Positions 5,968 through 11,654 of a stretch of DNA of 16,684 bases are shown here, in pieces. Source of the DNA: Fidelibacterota bacterium (GTDB lineage: Bacteria; Fidelibacterota; Fidelibacteria; Fidelibacterales; Fidelibacteraceae); contig JAOZRH010000024.1 in NCBI GenBank assembly GCA_029931905.1, positions 1 to 16,684 of the forward strand, given 5' to 3'. The number at the start of each line of letters is the position of its first letter. The stretch's first letter is position 1. The notes below the pieces were generated by a model. It made no database searches, had not been told where the DNA came from, and saw only the letters and a list, made by a program, of their open reading frames with translations. The translations under genes and the position numbers were made by a program.

Positions 5968-7317
5968 TTAACCTAGATTGTTACAGGATTGAATTACTCT
6001 ATCACAAGTTGTTGAAAATAGTTTACTCCAATGAGTTTTTTTATCAATTGTGATTCCATATTGATTCATTAATTGTTGAAGTTTATTAGAATCATATTCA
6101 TATGGAACACATATACCACTAGTTTTTTCTAAATCAATACCAGAAAATAAAGATTTATTTCTAAATCTACAGTAAATAAATCTTCCTGAACTACCCATAC
6201 TAAAAATTTCTTCATTCATTAAATAATTATATAATTTCATGCCGTTAATATGTAAAATTTTCTTACCCCATTTGCCTGGTAATCCAATATCATTAAAATA
6301 AAATTCATCACAATCTTTCTGAAATTTTTTTTGATATTTATTAATAATTTCAATTAAAGCTTCTGTTTTATTAGTGATATCTATATTTAACATAACATCC
6401 GATATCATTTCATTTAACATATTTTGTGTTAGTTTACTAGTATCACTTTTAACTACTTGAATCCCTGTATATTTTTTTTTAGGTGGATCAACGATTTTAC
6501 CTTCTTTACATTGTAATTTATATGCATAATTTTTTTTAACTCCAGTGAAGTAAATTATATTCATTAGCAACTCTGATTTAAAATCAGTCATGTTATGTTC
6601 TGGATTAATATTACTTCTTGGTAAGTAATATTCTTTAAGATATCTTATAATACCTTGATTAATTCTTTCTGCTGTTTTTAAAACTAATTGCCATTTTTCT
6701 TCTACTGACATTTGTTTTAAATCTTTTTTTGAAGGAATTGTAATGAAAATACTATCTGTATTGTGAACTAATATATTGTTTGAGAAAAAGTTATTCGTTT
6801 TTGGAACAGCGAGATCATATACAAAACCTTTGTAAGGAATTTTTTTTCTTTTTTTGATTTTATAAACTTCTAATTTATTATTAATAACTGATTTAATTTT
6901 CATCGGATCAACATTTTTATAATTTTTAGCTTCAATCATAGAATGATTTTCTGTAACTTCAACTCTTGTTTTAAGATAGTCATGAATAACGAGTTGAACC
7001 AATTTATCTTCAACATAATGTCGCATAATATATTCAGGCTCTACCCAAATAACTTCTTTTTTTTCGAAATCAAATGTTTCAACTTGAATCTCGCCGTTAA
7101 AAAAAATAAATTGTTTTCCTAACTCATTCCCTTCAACTTTTAATTTACAGTCCTCTGTTAATGTATTCCATAAACCTTCAAAGTTTAAAGATATAATATT
7201 ATTAAACTTTGTAAATTTAACATTAATTATTTGTTGTTTTGAAACGCTATCACTATACAAAACTCTTTTTAATGATCCTGGAATTTCGACATTTTCGTAG
7301 AAATCTTTTGGTAACAT
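5968..7317 (-). CDS. B-family DNA polymerase, C-terminal part, interrupted by a mini-intein
   Basis: A 449-aa protein with three parts. Residues 1-23 (ending RVLYSD) are the start of polymerase motif C. Residues 24-186 are an intein. From 187 (TDSIFITIPSK) the polymerase resumes through the KKxY motif (GVKKNYAYK) and thumb. Splicing would give VLYSDTDSIF, that is motif C with Ser in place of the usual Gly of YGDTDS, and a mature chain of about 286 aa. With the 781-aa N-part this makes about 1067 aa, somewhat longer than T4 gp43. The N-part is encoded downstream at 1305-3650, so gene order is reversed relative to the protein. The start overlaps the previous stop (TAATG), with a GGAG site upstream. 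Without splicing the catalytic Asp pair is separated, so activity should depend on intein removal. Confidence 0.93.
   Translation of the reverse strand: MLPKDFYENVEIPGSLKRVLYSDSVSKQQIINVKFTKFNNIISLNFEGLWNTLTEDCKLKVEGNELGKQFIFFNGEIQVETFDFEKKEVIWVEPEYIMRHYVEDKLVQLVIHDYLKTRVEVTENHSMIEAKNYKNVDPMKIKSVINNKLEVYKIKKRKKIPYKGFVYDLAVPKTNNFFSNNILVHNTDSIFITIPSKKDLKQMSVEEKWQLVLKTAERINQGIIRYLKEYYLPRSNINPEHNMTDFKSELLMNIIYFTGVKKNYAYKLQCKEGKIVDPPKKKYTGIQVVKSDTSKLTQNMLNEMISDVMLNIDITNKTEALIEIINKYQKKFQKDCDEFYFNDIGLPGKWGKKILHINGMKLYNYLMNEEIFSMGSSGRFIYCRFRNKSLFSGIDLEKTSGICVPYEYDSNKLQQLMNQYGITIDKKTHWSKLFSTTCDRVIQSCNNLG
6760..7248 (-). mobile_element. Mini-intein (163 aa) at the polymerase motif C site
   Basis: The region encodes an intein inside the polymerase C-half. 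It begins with Ser (SVSKQQIINV, comparable to SVTGDT-type block A starts). It contains a block B-like VEVTENHSM with the conserved T-x-x-H. It ends with block F/G-like GFVYDLAVPKTNNFFSNN followed by ILVHN, with the penultimate His and final Asn, and Thr is the +1 residue. All residues needed for splicing are present. There is no room for a homing endonuclease domain (no LAGLIDADG or HNH block), so it is a mini-intein that can no longer move by itself. The insertion point, between the two aspartates of YxDTDS, is the well-known pol-c intein site of archaeal and viral B-family polymerases. Confidence 0.9.
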
Positions 7318-7559
7318 TATATTTTCTCCAGTTCGTATTTTTTGATTATTAATTCAAATTGTTTCCTTTTTTTTTCTGAAAAATTATTAATTTTATCATA
7401 TAAATCCCCAAATGATATTTTATTTGAGAAATATTCCTCTTCAGATAATTCAAATAGATCTAAAAAGTCTTGAAAAGATGATAATTCGGATCTGTCTTTT
7501 TCAAGACTAAGAGATAATAGAAACATGAAATGTTTATTTGAGACATAAGCAAAACTCAT
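7317..7559 (-). CDS. Small hypothetical protein, paralogue of the preceding gene
   Basis: About 80 aa (MSFAYVSNKHFMF onward) when started at the ATG that overlaps the upstream stop as ATGA; an in-frame ATG at 7589 would add 10 residues. It is acidic in the middle (LFELSEEEYF) and ends NNFSEKKRKQFELIIKKYELEKI-like. This C-terminus matches that of its upstream neighbour (NFSKKQKKKLELCLNKY...) over about 20 residues, so the two are diverged duplicates. Its stop overlaps the start of the polymerase C-half (TAATG), so translation is probably coupled to polymerase synthesis. The function is not recognised, and no membrane or metal-binding signature is visible. Confidence 0.72.
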   Translation of the reverse strand: MSFAYVSNKHFMFLLSLSLEKDRSELSSFQDFLDLFELSEEEYFSNKISFGDLYDKINNFSEKKRKQFELIIKKYELEKI

Positions 7560-7774
7560 ATTGTCTCTAAAATATATTTGTTTAGACATAACTCTAATTT
7601 TTTCTTTTGTTTTTTAGAAAAATTAAATAATTTTTCTCTAATTGGACAATAAATTGGGTGACCAAAATAGATTCGAAAATCAGAGTATTCTACTTCTAAA
7701 ATTGAACAGATTTGTTTCTCAAAATCCATTTGAATTTCTGTATATATTCTTCTAATGATTTCATAATGTTTCAT
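7556..7774 (-). CDS. Small hypothetical protein, paralogue pair member
   Basis: A 72-aa basic, helical-looking protein (MKHYEIIRRIYTEIQ onward) ending in NFSKKQKKKLELCLNKY. That C-terminal stretch resembles the next gene downstream. The start at 7774 is preceded by AAAGGAAC; an upstream in-frame ATG at 7810 falls inside the terminator hairpin and has no ribosome binding site, so I reject it. It is the first gene of the unit with the polymerase C-half and begins about 24 bp after that terminator, with no ATAAAGAAAT motif between. It may therefore depend on read-through from the tRNA-containing segment. No family is recognised. Confidence 0.72.
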   Translation of the reverse strand: MKHYEIIRRIYTEIQMDFEKQICSILEVEYSDFRIYFGHPIYCPIREKLFNFSKKQKKKLELCLNKYILETI

Positions 7775-7797
7775 TCTATGTTCCTTTTGAAAAAAGA

Positions 7798-7823
7798 AAA
7801 GAGAGGTCAAAAAACCTCTCTTT
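7798..7823 (-). terminator. Intrinsic terminator after the tRNA-containing RNA
   Basis: A 10-bp stem AAAGAGAGGT/ACCTCTCTTT with a 6-nt T-rich loop, followed on the minus strand by TTCTTTTTTC. It lies immediately after the 3' arm of the inverted repeat at 7831 and just before the small paralogue genes. No other terminator separates those genes from the upstream unit. Confidence 0.8.
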
Positions 7824-7925
7824 AAAAAATGAAGATGAACTTATCAGCCTGTGGCAAAAATCTCGGGACAAACTAGGAAGCTCCACAAAAACCGTATGAG
7901 AACAGGATTTTGTGAAAGTTAATCT

Positions 7926-7998
7926 TTGATCATTTGAATTTTGATTAATTGATCATTAAACTTCTTAATTTTGAAGATTGATCATTGATCATTGATCT
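7926..7998. repeat. TTGATCATT iterons
   Basis: TTGATCATT occurs at 7926-7934, 7949-7957, 7978-7986 and 7985-7993, with a partial copy TTGATCT at 7992. The last three overlap at 7-bp spacing. Each contains the palindrome TGATCA. GATC also occurs at about 8055, 8067, 8108 and 8127, giving nine in roughly 200 bp, far more than an AT-rich sequence should show by chance. They could be binding sites for a replication or regulatory protein, methylation targets, or pairing elements of the surrounding RNA. Confidence 0.6.
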
Positions 7999-8021
7999 TT
8001 CATTTCTATTTATCCATTTTA

Positions 8022-8098
8022 TGGTAGAAATAGTGGGACTCGAACCCACAACCTAGATCTCCAAATGATCTCGCGCTTACCGATTGCGCTATATTTCT
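8022..8098 (-). tRNA. tRNA-Gln (anticodon UUG), CCA encoded
   Basis: A full cloverleaf: acceptor AGAAATA/TATTTCT (7 bp), D stem GCGC/GCGC, anticodon stem AGATC/GATCT with loop ATTTGGA, and T arm GTGGG-TTCGAGT-CCCAC. The discriminator is A, and CCA is encoded. U33 followed by UUG gives a glutamine anticodon. It has A1-U72 and A73, unlike the usual glutamine identity set U1-A72 and G73 seen in the other tRNA-Gln of this window. It lies inside the inverted-repeat segment 7831-8172, so it is probably processed from that longer RNA. Confidence 0.92.
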
Positions 8099-8177
8099 TA
8101 AAGTAATGATCTTGTATAAACCCCAAGATCAGGGGTTCCTAGTGATTGAGGTTTTACGATAAGTTCATCTTCGAAAT

Positions 8178-8801
8178 TTACTTGTCGAGTTCTATCATTG
8201 TTCGAGCATTTGATTCGGATAATGCGAAGTCGACATTTGAAATAAATTCATCGATCTCTTTCTCGAGAGATTCGATTTTTGATTTTAAATTGAGTGGGTC
8301 TATAATTTCCCACTTGTTTCTTTTAAGAAATGGTTCAGCAATTGCTTCATATTCCTCTTTTTTGATTTTACTGTCTTTACCAAGATTAGCCTCGACAAAG
8401 CTATCAAGGCGCATTTCAACATCTCTGTTACGCTCCTCAAGTTTATTTGAAATGTAACCGTATTGGTGTTTTATCTTATTAAGAAAAAATCTATCAAAAT
8501 TTATAGAGTTTTTCTTTTCGATTGCCTCTGCAACTGTCATTTCTGTGGTACCAATGGTTACCTCTGTAACAGCATTCGATAAAATTATTTTTGATTTGAT
8601 GTTTCGATATCGATCGATTAAATCAGTAATTTTATCATAGCTACTTTGGGCAGATGAGTTAAATTCATCTATACTTTTAAAACGATGTGGAGCTTCGGTA
8701 CCTTTTCGCATCGTAATAAAAGTACCGTTTTCGACTTCTTTATCAATTTTTTTTTGAATTAATTTAAGTTCCACAAGAGCTCTGGTGATTGAAATTTCCA
8801 T
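8178..8801 (-). CDS. Conserved-looking phage protein, largely helical / coiled coil
   Basis: A 207-aa protein made mainly of charged helices: an N-terminal helix (ISITRALVELKLIQKKIDKEV), a central helix (SSYDKITDLIDRYRNIKSKI) and a C-terminal heptad-like region (LKSKIESLEKEIDEFISNV). Between them is a short, probably beta segment (AVTEVTIGTTEMTVAEAIEKK). The pattern 'helix, SNA.T.VTIG..EMTVAEAI, helix' looks like a family I have seen among uncharacterised phage proteins, but I cannot name it and assign no function. The ATG has a strong AAAAGGAG site, and a promoter-like motif lies about 55 bp upstream. Its base composition is slightly richer in GC than the neighbouring replication genes. It is followed at once by the tRNA-containing RNA segment. 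Confidence 0.82.
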   Translation of the reverse strand: MEISITRALVELKLIQKKIDKEVENGTFITMRKGTEAPHRFKSIDEFNSSAQSSYDKITDLIDRYRNIKSKIILSNAVTEVTIGTTEMTVAEAIEKKNSINFDRFFLNKIKHQYGYISNKLEERNRDVEMRLDSFVEANLGKDSKIKKEEYEAIAEPFLKRNKWEIIDPLNLKSKIESLEKEIDEFISNVDFALSESNARTMIELDK

Positions 8802-8854
8802 AATTCTCTCCTTTTTGATCTTTAAAAATAAAAACTTGTAAGTTACAAGAATCT

Positions 8855-8880
8855 TATTTCTTTATTAAAATTTCAAATAG
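8855..8880 (-). promoter_or_regulatory. Putative phage promoter (ATAAAGAAAT class)
   Basis: The minus strand reads CTATTTGAAATTTTAATAAAGAAAT. It lies just after the ssb terminator and is followed by a small leader inverted repeat CTTGTAACTTACAAG before the AAAAGGAG site of the 207-aa gene. The core matches the motifs at 3832, 4212 and 16104. Confidence 0.5.
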
Positions 8881-8890
8881 AAAATAGAAA

Positions 8891-8918
8891 AAAAAGGGAG
8901 GAATATTCCTCCCTTTTT
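8891..8918 (-). terminator. Intrinsic terminator after ssb
   Basis: A 13-bp stem AAAAAGGGAGGAA/TTCCTCCCTTTTT, nearly loop-free as written (the inner AATATT would open), followed on the minus strand by TTTC. It lies 5 bp after the ssb stop codon and ends the long repair/helicase/SSB operon. Confidence 0.88.
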
Positions 8919-8923
8919 AAAAT

Positions 8924-9319
8924 CTAATGTACAGGTTCAGAAATTGGAGTTTGAACCTGTTCTTTTCTACTTTTTTCACGAGCTTCACTTATATATCTTG
9001 GAGTCAAATTTTTAACCGTTTCAACAAAAATCTCAGTAATCCATTTTTCTTCACCTGTTGCTTTAACAGTATATTTTCGGCTACGAATTTTACCTTCAAT
9101 ATATAATTTTTGTCCTTTTTTGAATTTTTCACAATATTCTGCAGTAGTTGAGAAAGCTACTAGTCGATGCCACTGCGTTTGTTCTATTACATCACCATCA
9201 GAATTTTTTCTGCGTTCGGATGTAGCTAAAGACATATTTGTTATTACAGTACCAGTTGGTAATCGACTTGTTATGGGATCTGCACCAAGATTACCAACAA
9301 GAATTACTTTATTGACCAT
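8924..9319 (-). CDS. ssb: Single-stranded DNA-binding protein
   Basis: A 131-aa bacterial-type SSB with an OB fold. It starts with the hallmark MVNKVILVGNLGADP, followed by the TSLATS-like NMSLATSE, the QTQWHRLVAF strand and the KGQKLYIEGKIRSRKY strand. It coats ssDNA during phage replication and recruits partners. The C-terminal tail is short and ends TPISEPVH, so the acidic DDDIPF-type tip that bacterial SSBs use to dock partners is missing. This suggests it serves phage rather than host partners, or uses another surface. The start has an AAAGAGG site. It is the last gene of an operon behind the SF2 helicase, 26 bp downstream of its stop, fitting a replication and recombination module. Confidence 0.95.
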   Translation of the reverse strand: MVNKVILVGNLGADPITSRLPTGTVITNMSLATSERRKNSDGDVIEQTQWHRLVAFSTTAEYCEKFKKGQKLYIEGKIRSRKYTVKATGEEKWITEIFVETVKNLTPRYISEAREKSRKEQVQTPISEPVH

Positions 9320-9345
9320 TTTTGACCTCTTTATAATTTAAAGAT

Positions 9346-10689
9346 TTATATATTATCGGGTTCAATCTTGTAGATTTTACAGTTGAATTCGTTTCGAACA
9401 ACTTTTTCTTTCATTTTGATTAAAGGTAATGTATAAGATGGAAAACTAGTATCAATTAAATCAAGTACAACTGGAGTTTGATTTTTTTCTTTGCTAGTTC
9501 TCAATATTCGACCAATAACTTGAATTAGACTTTTTTTACCAGCTAAAGGACAAGCTAAGAGTAATGCACTTAAATTTTTAAAATCAAATCCAGTTCCAGC
9601 ATAAGAATACGTAGCTACAATTACTTTATCATTTTCTTTGTCTATTTCTTTTTCATCACCATAATATCTTCGATTTTCAATATTATTAGATTTTAAGTAT
9701 TCTGAAATAGTTTTTACTTGTTTTTTTGTAAAACAAATTATCATTACTCGATAATTTGATTTTAATAATCTTTGAATATAATGATTAATAACTTTATAAT
9801 ACATTTTTGAATGGGTTATTAATTCATTATATATTGCACGTCTATGATTAAAATCTCGAACTGCAAAAAATTGTCGAACAATTTTTTTATTTTCTGGCTC
9901 ACTATTATAAAATATTTCAAAATATTTTGGTGTTAGATCATAATCTTTTGTTTGGTATATTATTTTTCCAATTGTATTTTCCATTAATAGTTTTGGAGTA
10001 CTCTGATGAAATGGTGTAGCACTTAATCCAATTATATTTTTTGTTCTAAAAAATAATGATGCTTTTGAAAATTTTGGGGCACTTGATGTTTTATGACATT
10101 CATCTATGATGAGTAAATTAAATTTAGCAGAATCAATAGATTCAAAAAATTTTTCAAAATTTGTTTTAATTTTACTACAAATTGTTTGAACCATAGCAAC
10201 TACTATAGGTTTATTTGTAGAAATAAGTTTACCTTGAATGATACCAATATCTTTTTCAGTTAAATTTGTAAAATTATATATTTCTTTAATCCATTGTTCT
10301 AATAAAGATGAATTGTCAACTAAGATACAAGTTCTAAATCCTAGTTTTGAAGCAACATATATTGATAATACTGTTTTTCCAATACCTGGAAAAGCTTTAA
10401 TAATTCCATTTATCTGATTTTTCTCTTGATATGTGTTTAAAATTTTTTCAACAATGGGTTTTTGTTTGATTCTTAAATTACCCTTAAATGTAAATTTTGT
10501 TTTTTCGAATTGGAAATTTTTTTCTTCATAAATTTCTAATAATTGACTAGGATATTGTTTATACAGGTATCTTGGAAGAATAATTTTATCATCTGTTTCA
10601 TGTAAAAATATATCAGGAGTGTGTTCTTTTAATTTTGGATATTGATTTAAATAATCATCAATTTTGTCTGAATTAATAGTTAACCACAT
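9346..10689 (-). CDS. SF2 DNA helicase (DECH), UvsW-like
   Basis: A 447-aa superfamily 2 helicase. Motif I is AFPGIGKT (99-106), motif II IIDECHK (194-200), motif III GLSATPF (221-227) and motif VI QVIGRILRT (390-398). A motif V-like region YSYAGTGFDF is also present. The DECH box, size and place in a phage replication module fit T4 UvsW, an RNA-DNA and branched-DNA helicase that controls recombination-dependent replication and origin R-loops, though a generic ERCC3/RecG-like phage helicase cannot be excluded. About 70 residues precede the helicase core and may be a DNA-binding domain, as in UvsW. The start follows the peptidase stop by 4 bp, with AGGTGG as ribosome binding site. Confidence 0.9.
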   Translation of the reverse strand: MWLTINSDKIDDYLNQYPKLKEHTPDIFLHETDDKIILPRYLYKQYPSQLLEIYEEKNFQFEKTKFTFKGNLRIKQKPIVEKILNTYQEKNQINGIIKAFPGIGKTVLSIYVASKLGFRTCILVDNSSLLEQWIKEIYNFTNLTEKDIGIIQGKLISTNKPIVVAMVQTICSKIKTNFEKFFESIDSAKFNLLIIDECHKTSSAPKFSKASLFFRTKNIIGLSATPFHQSTPKLLMENTIGKIIYQTKDYDLTPKYFEIFYNSEPENKKIVRQFFAVRDFNHRRAIYNELITHSKMYYKVINHYIQRLLKSNYRVMIICFTKKQVKTISEYLKSNNIENRRYYGDEKEIDKENDKVIVATYSYAGTGFDFKNLSALLLACPLAGKKSLIQVIGRILRTSKEKNQTPVVLDLIDTSFPSYTLPLIKMKEKVVRNEFNCKIYKIEPDNI

Positions 10690-10693
10690 TAAA

Positions 10694-11119
10694 TTACCAC
10701 CTGCGTGGTTTACCAGATTTGGTATCTATGTGTGTAAATGTTTTATATCGACCAATACCATATTGATTGGGATATTTTGTATTCAAATATGAGTATATTG
10801 AATTTGGATCAAATTTTTCACTCTTTTCGTTATTTATTTTTTTATAAACTTTAATATCTGCAGCTCTTGCAAACATGTGTTGACTTTTTGATGAGTATGG
10901 TTTATAATTTGAATTATATCTTTTTTTAACTTTTTCATTATATTCTTTACACCTACACCCACTAACAATTATAACCATGATTTTACAATCATGTATAAAA
11001 CTTAAATGATTAGCTAAATTTTGTAATACATTTAATAATTCAAAATCAACAGTATCAAAACCGCAACCACATTTACACGCAAATTCATGTCTGGAAAAAT
11101 TTTTTGTTAAGTCTCCCAT
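10694..11119 (-). CDS. Peptidase M15-type protein (D-Ala-D-Ala carboxypeptidase / endolysin-like)
   Basis: A 141-aa protein with the layout of phage M15A-type peptidases: an N-terminal FSRHEFACKCGCG segment, then VSGCRCKEYN. The zinc site follows: SQHMFARAADI with His81 and Asp88, then FTHIDT with His130, the usual His/Asp/His triad. Such enzymes cut peptide crosslinks in cell-wall peptidoglycan, during lysis or as part of the virion. There is no signal peptide, so export would need a holin or release on lysis. It overlaps the upstream small zinc-ribbon gene by 13 bp and ends 4 bp before the helicase. A wall hydrolase embedded in a replication operon is somewhat unusual. Confidence 0.85.
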   Translation of the reverse strand: MGDLTKNFSRHEFACKCGCGFDTVDFELLNVLQNLANHLSFIHDCKIMVIIVSGCRCKEYNEKVKKRYNSNYKPYSSKSQHMFARAADIKVYKKINNEKSEKFDPNSIYSYLNTKYPNQYGIGRYKTFTHIDTKSGKPRRW

Positions 11120-11280
11120 AAACCTTTTGTCCTATATATTCTATTACATTTTGGACAACGAAATTCAATCAAACCAACAATATTGACTTTCCAATCGCCA
11201 AAATTAAAGGTCACATTTTCACCACATTCACAAGTAATCTTGATTTCGACAGGTTTTTTTATTATTGTACTTTCACTCAC
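11107..11280 (-). CDS. Small zinc-ribbon protein (GTG start)
   Basis: A 57-aa protein with two metal-binding pairs, CECG and CPKC, about 27 residues apart: a compact zinc ribbon. I place the start at a GTG (11280-11278) because AAAGGAG lies six bases upstream of it and no such site precedes the in-frame ATG at 11316. The GTG start overlaps the previous gene's stop region by 8 bp, suggesting translational coupling. It also overlaps the peptidase gene by 13 bp. The function is not recognised; small zinc ribbons often bind nucleic acids or RNA polymerase. Confidence 0.72.
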   Translation of the reverse strand: MSESTIIKKPVEIKITCECGENVTFNFGDWKVNIVGLIEFRCPKCNRIYRTKGLWET

Positions 11281-11473
11281 TTTTTTCTCCTTTGATGTTT
11301 TCAAGACATTTGTCACATATCAATTGTTCGTTATTGTCAATATTATTAACAACCCAGTTATTAATTAGAGTCGGATCGTTAAATATTGGTATCTCACTAT
11401 ATTTTGTAGTGAATGTTTCTGATTGAACTTTGTGACAGTTATCACAAATCCATGTTTTTGTTTGATATATCAT
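11273..11473 (-). CDS. Small protein with two CxxC pairs
   Basis: A 66-aa protein with CDNC near the N-terminus (after MIYQTKTWI) and CDKC near the C-terminus, separated by about 40 residues containing NDPTLINNWVVNNIDNN. The paired knuckles could bind one zinc ion. No family is recognised. The ATG has an AAGGAGAATCCT site that spans the end of the previous small gene. It forms a run of three small genes with its neighbours between the UDG-family gene and the peptidase. Confidence 0.75.
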   Translation of the reverse strand: MIYQTKTWICDNCHKVQSETFTTKYSEIPIFNDPTLINNWVVNNIDNNEQLICDKCLENIKGEKSE

Positions 11474-11483
11474 AGGATTCTCC

Positions 11484-11642
11484 TTAAGCCACTACAACTA
11501 TTAGACCATCTTGACAATCATCAGCTTCTTTTTTAGCTTCTTTATATGTATTAAAAACCTTATTGTTACCGTTTTCGTCAGTTACAATAATTGCATATTC
11601 TGGACCACCATGACATTCTATTACAATATATCTGTTACCCAT
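11484..11642 (-). CDS. Hypothetical 52-aa protein
   Basis: A short gene: it starts MGNRYIVIECHGGPEYAIIV, continues with TDENGNNKVFNTYKEAKKEA and ends LIVVVA. A beta-beta-helix-beta pattern is suggested: two strands, a turn rich in Asn/Gly, a helix with EAKKEADD and a final hydrophobic strand. ATG is preceded by AAAGGTGAG, which lies at the end of the UDG-family gene. The spacing to both neighbours (12 and 10 bp) fits the operon. This fold pattern is common in small phage proteins of unknown role. Confidence 0.7.
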   Translation of the reverse strand: MGNRYIVIECHGGPEYAIIVTDENGNNKVFNTYKEAKKEADDCQDGLIVVVA

Positions 11643-11654
11643 TTGAACTCACCT

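Larger units (their letters stand above)
7831..8172 (-). ncRNA. Candidate structured RNA enclosing a tRNA
   Basis: This 342-bp stretch has no supportable protein gene. It starts 5 bp after the stop of the 207-aa gene and ends 7 bp before a terminator. Its two ends are a perfect 15-bp inverted repeat, GAAGATGAACTTATC at 7831-7845 and its complement at 8158-8172. Further in, ACTAGGAA (7872-7879) is complementary to TTCCTAGT (8136-8143), with shorter matches between, so the ends could form a long interrupted helix around the interior. Inside are a tRNA-Gln (8022-8098), a hairpin AACCCC/GGGGTT (8119-8137), a competing stem GATCTTG/CAAGATC (8108-8114 with 8124-8130), a 10-bp stem with one mismatch (7884-7893 with 7905-7914) and TTGATCATT repeats. 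It resembles no class I can name; large phage RNAs such as GOLLD are found near tRNAs but are longer. That it is a functional RNA is inference. Confidence 0.5.

Noticed and set aside
7775..7810. Upstream ATG giving a 12-residue longer paralogue protein
   Set aside because: This start is inside the terminator hairpin without a ribosome binding site; AAAGGAAC precedes the ATG at 7774.
7926..7998. CRISPR array from the repeated TTGATCATT
   Set aside because: Units are only about 9 bp, overlap each other and lack spacers of regular length.
8146..8457. 103-aa plus-strand frame
   Set aside because: It is Ser-rich and antisense to the well-supported 207-aa protein, and it crosses the inverted-repeat arm of the RNA segment.
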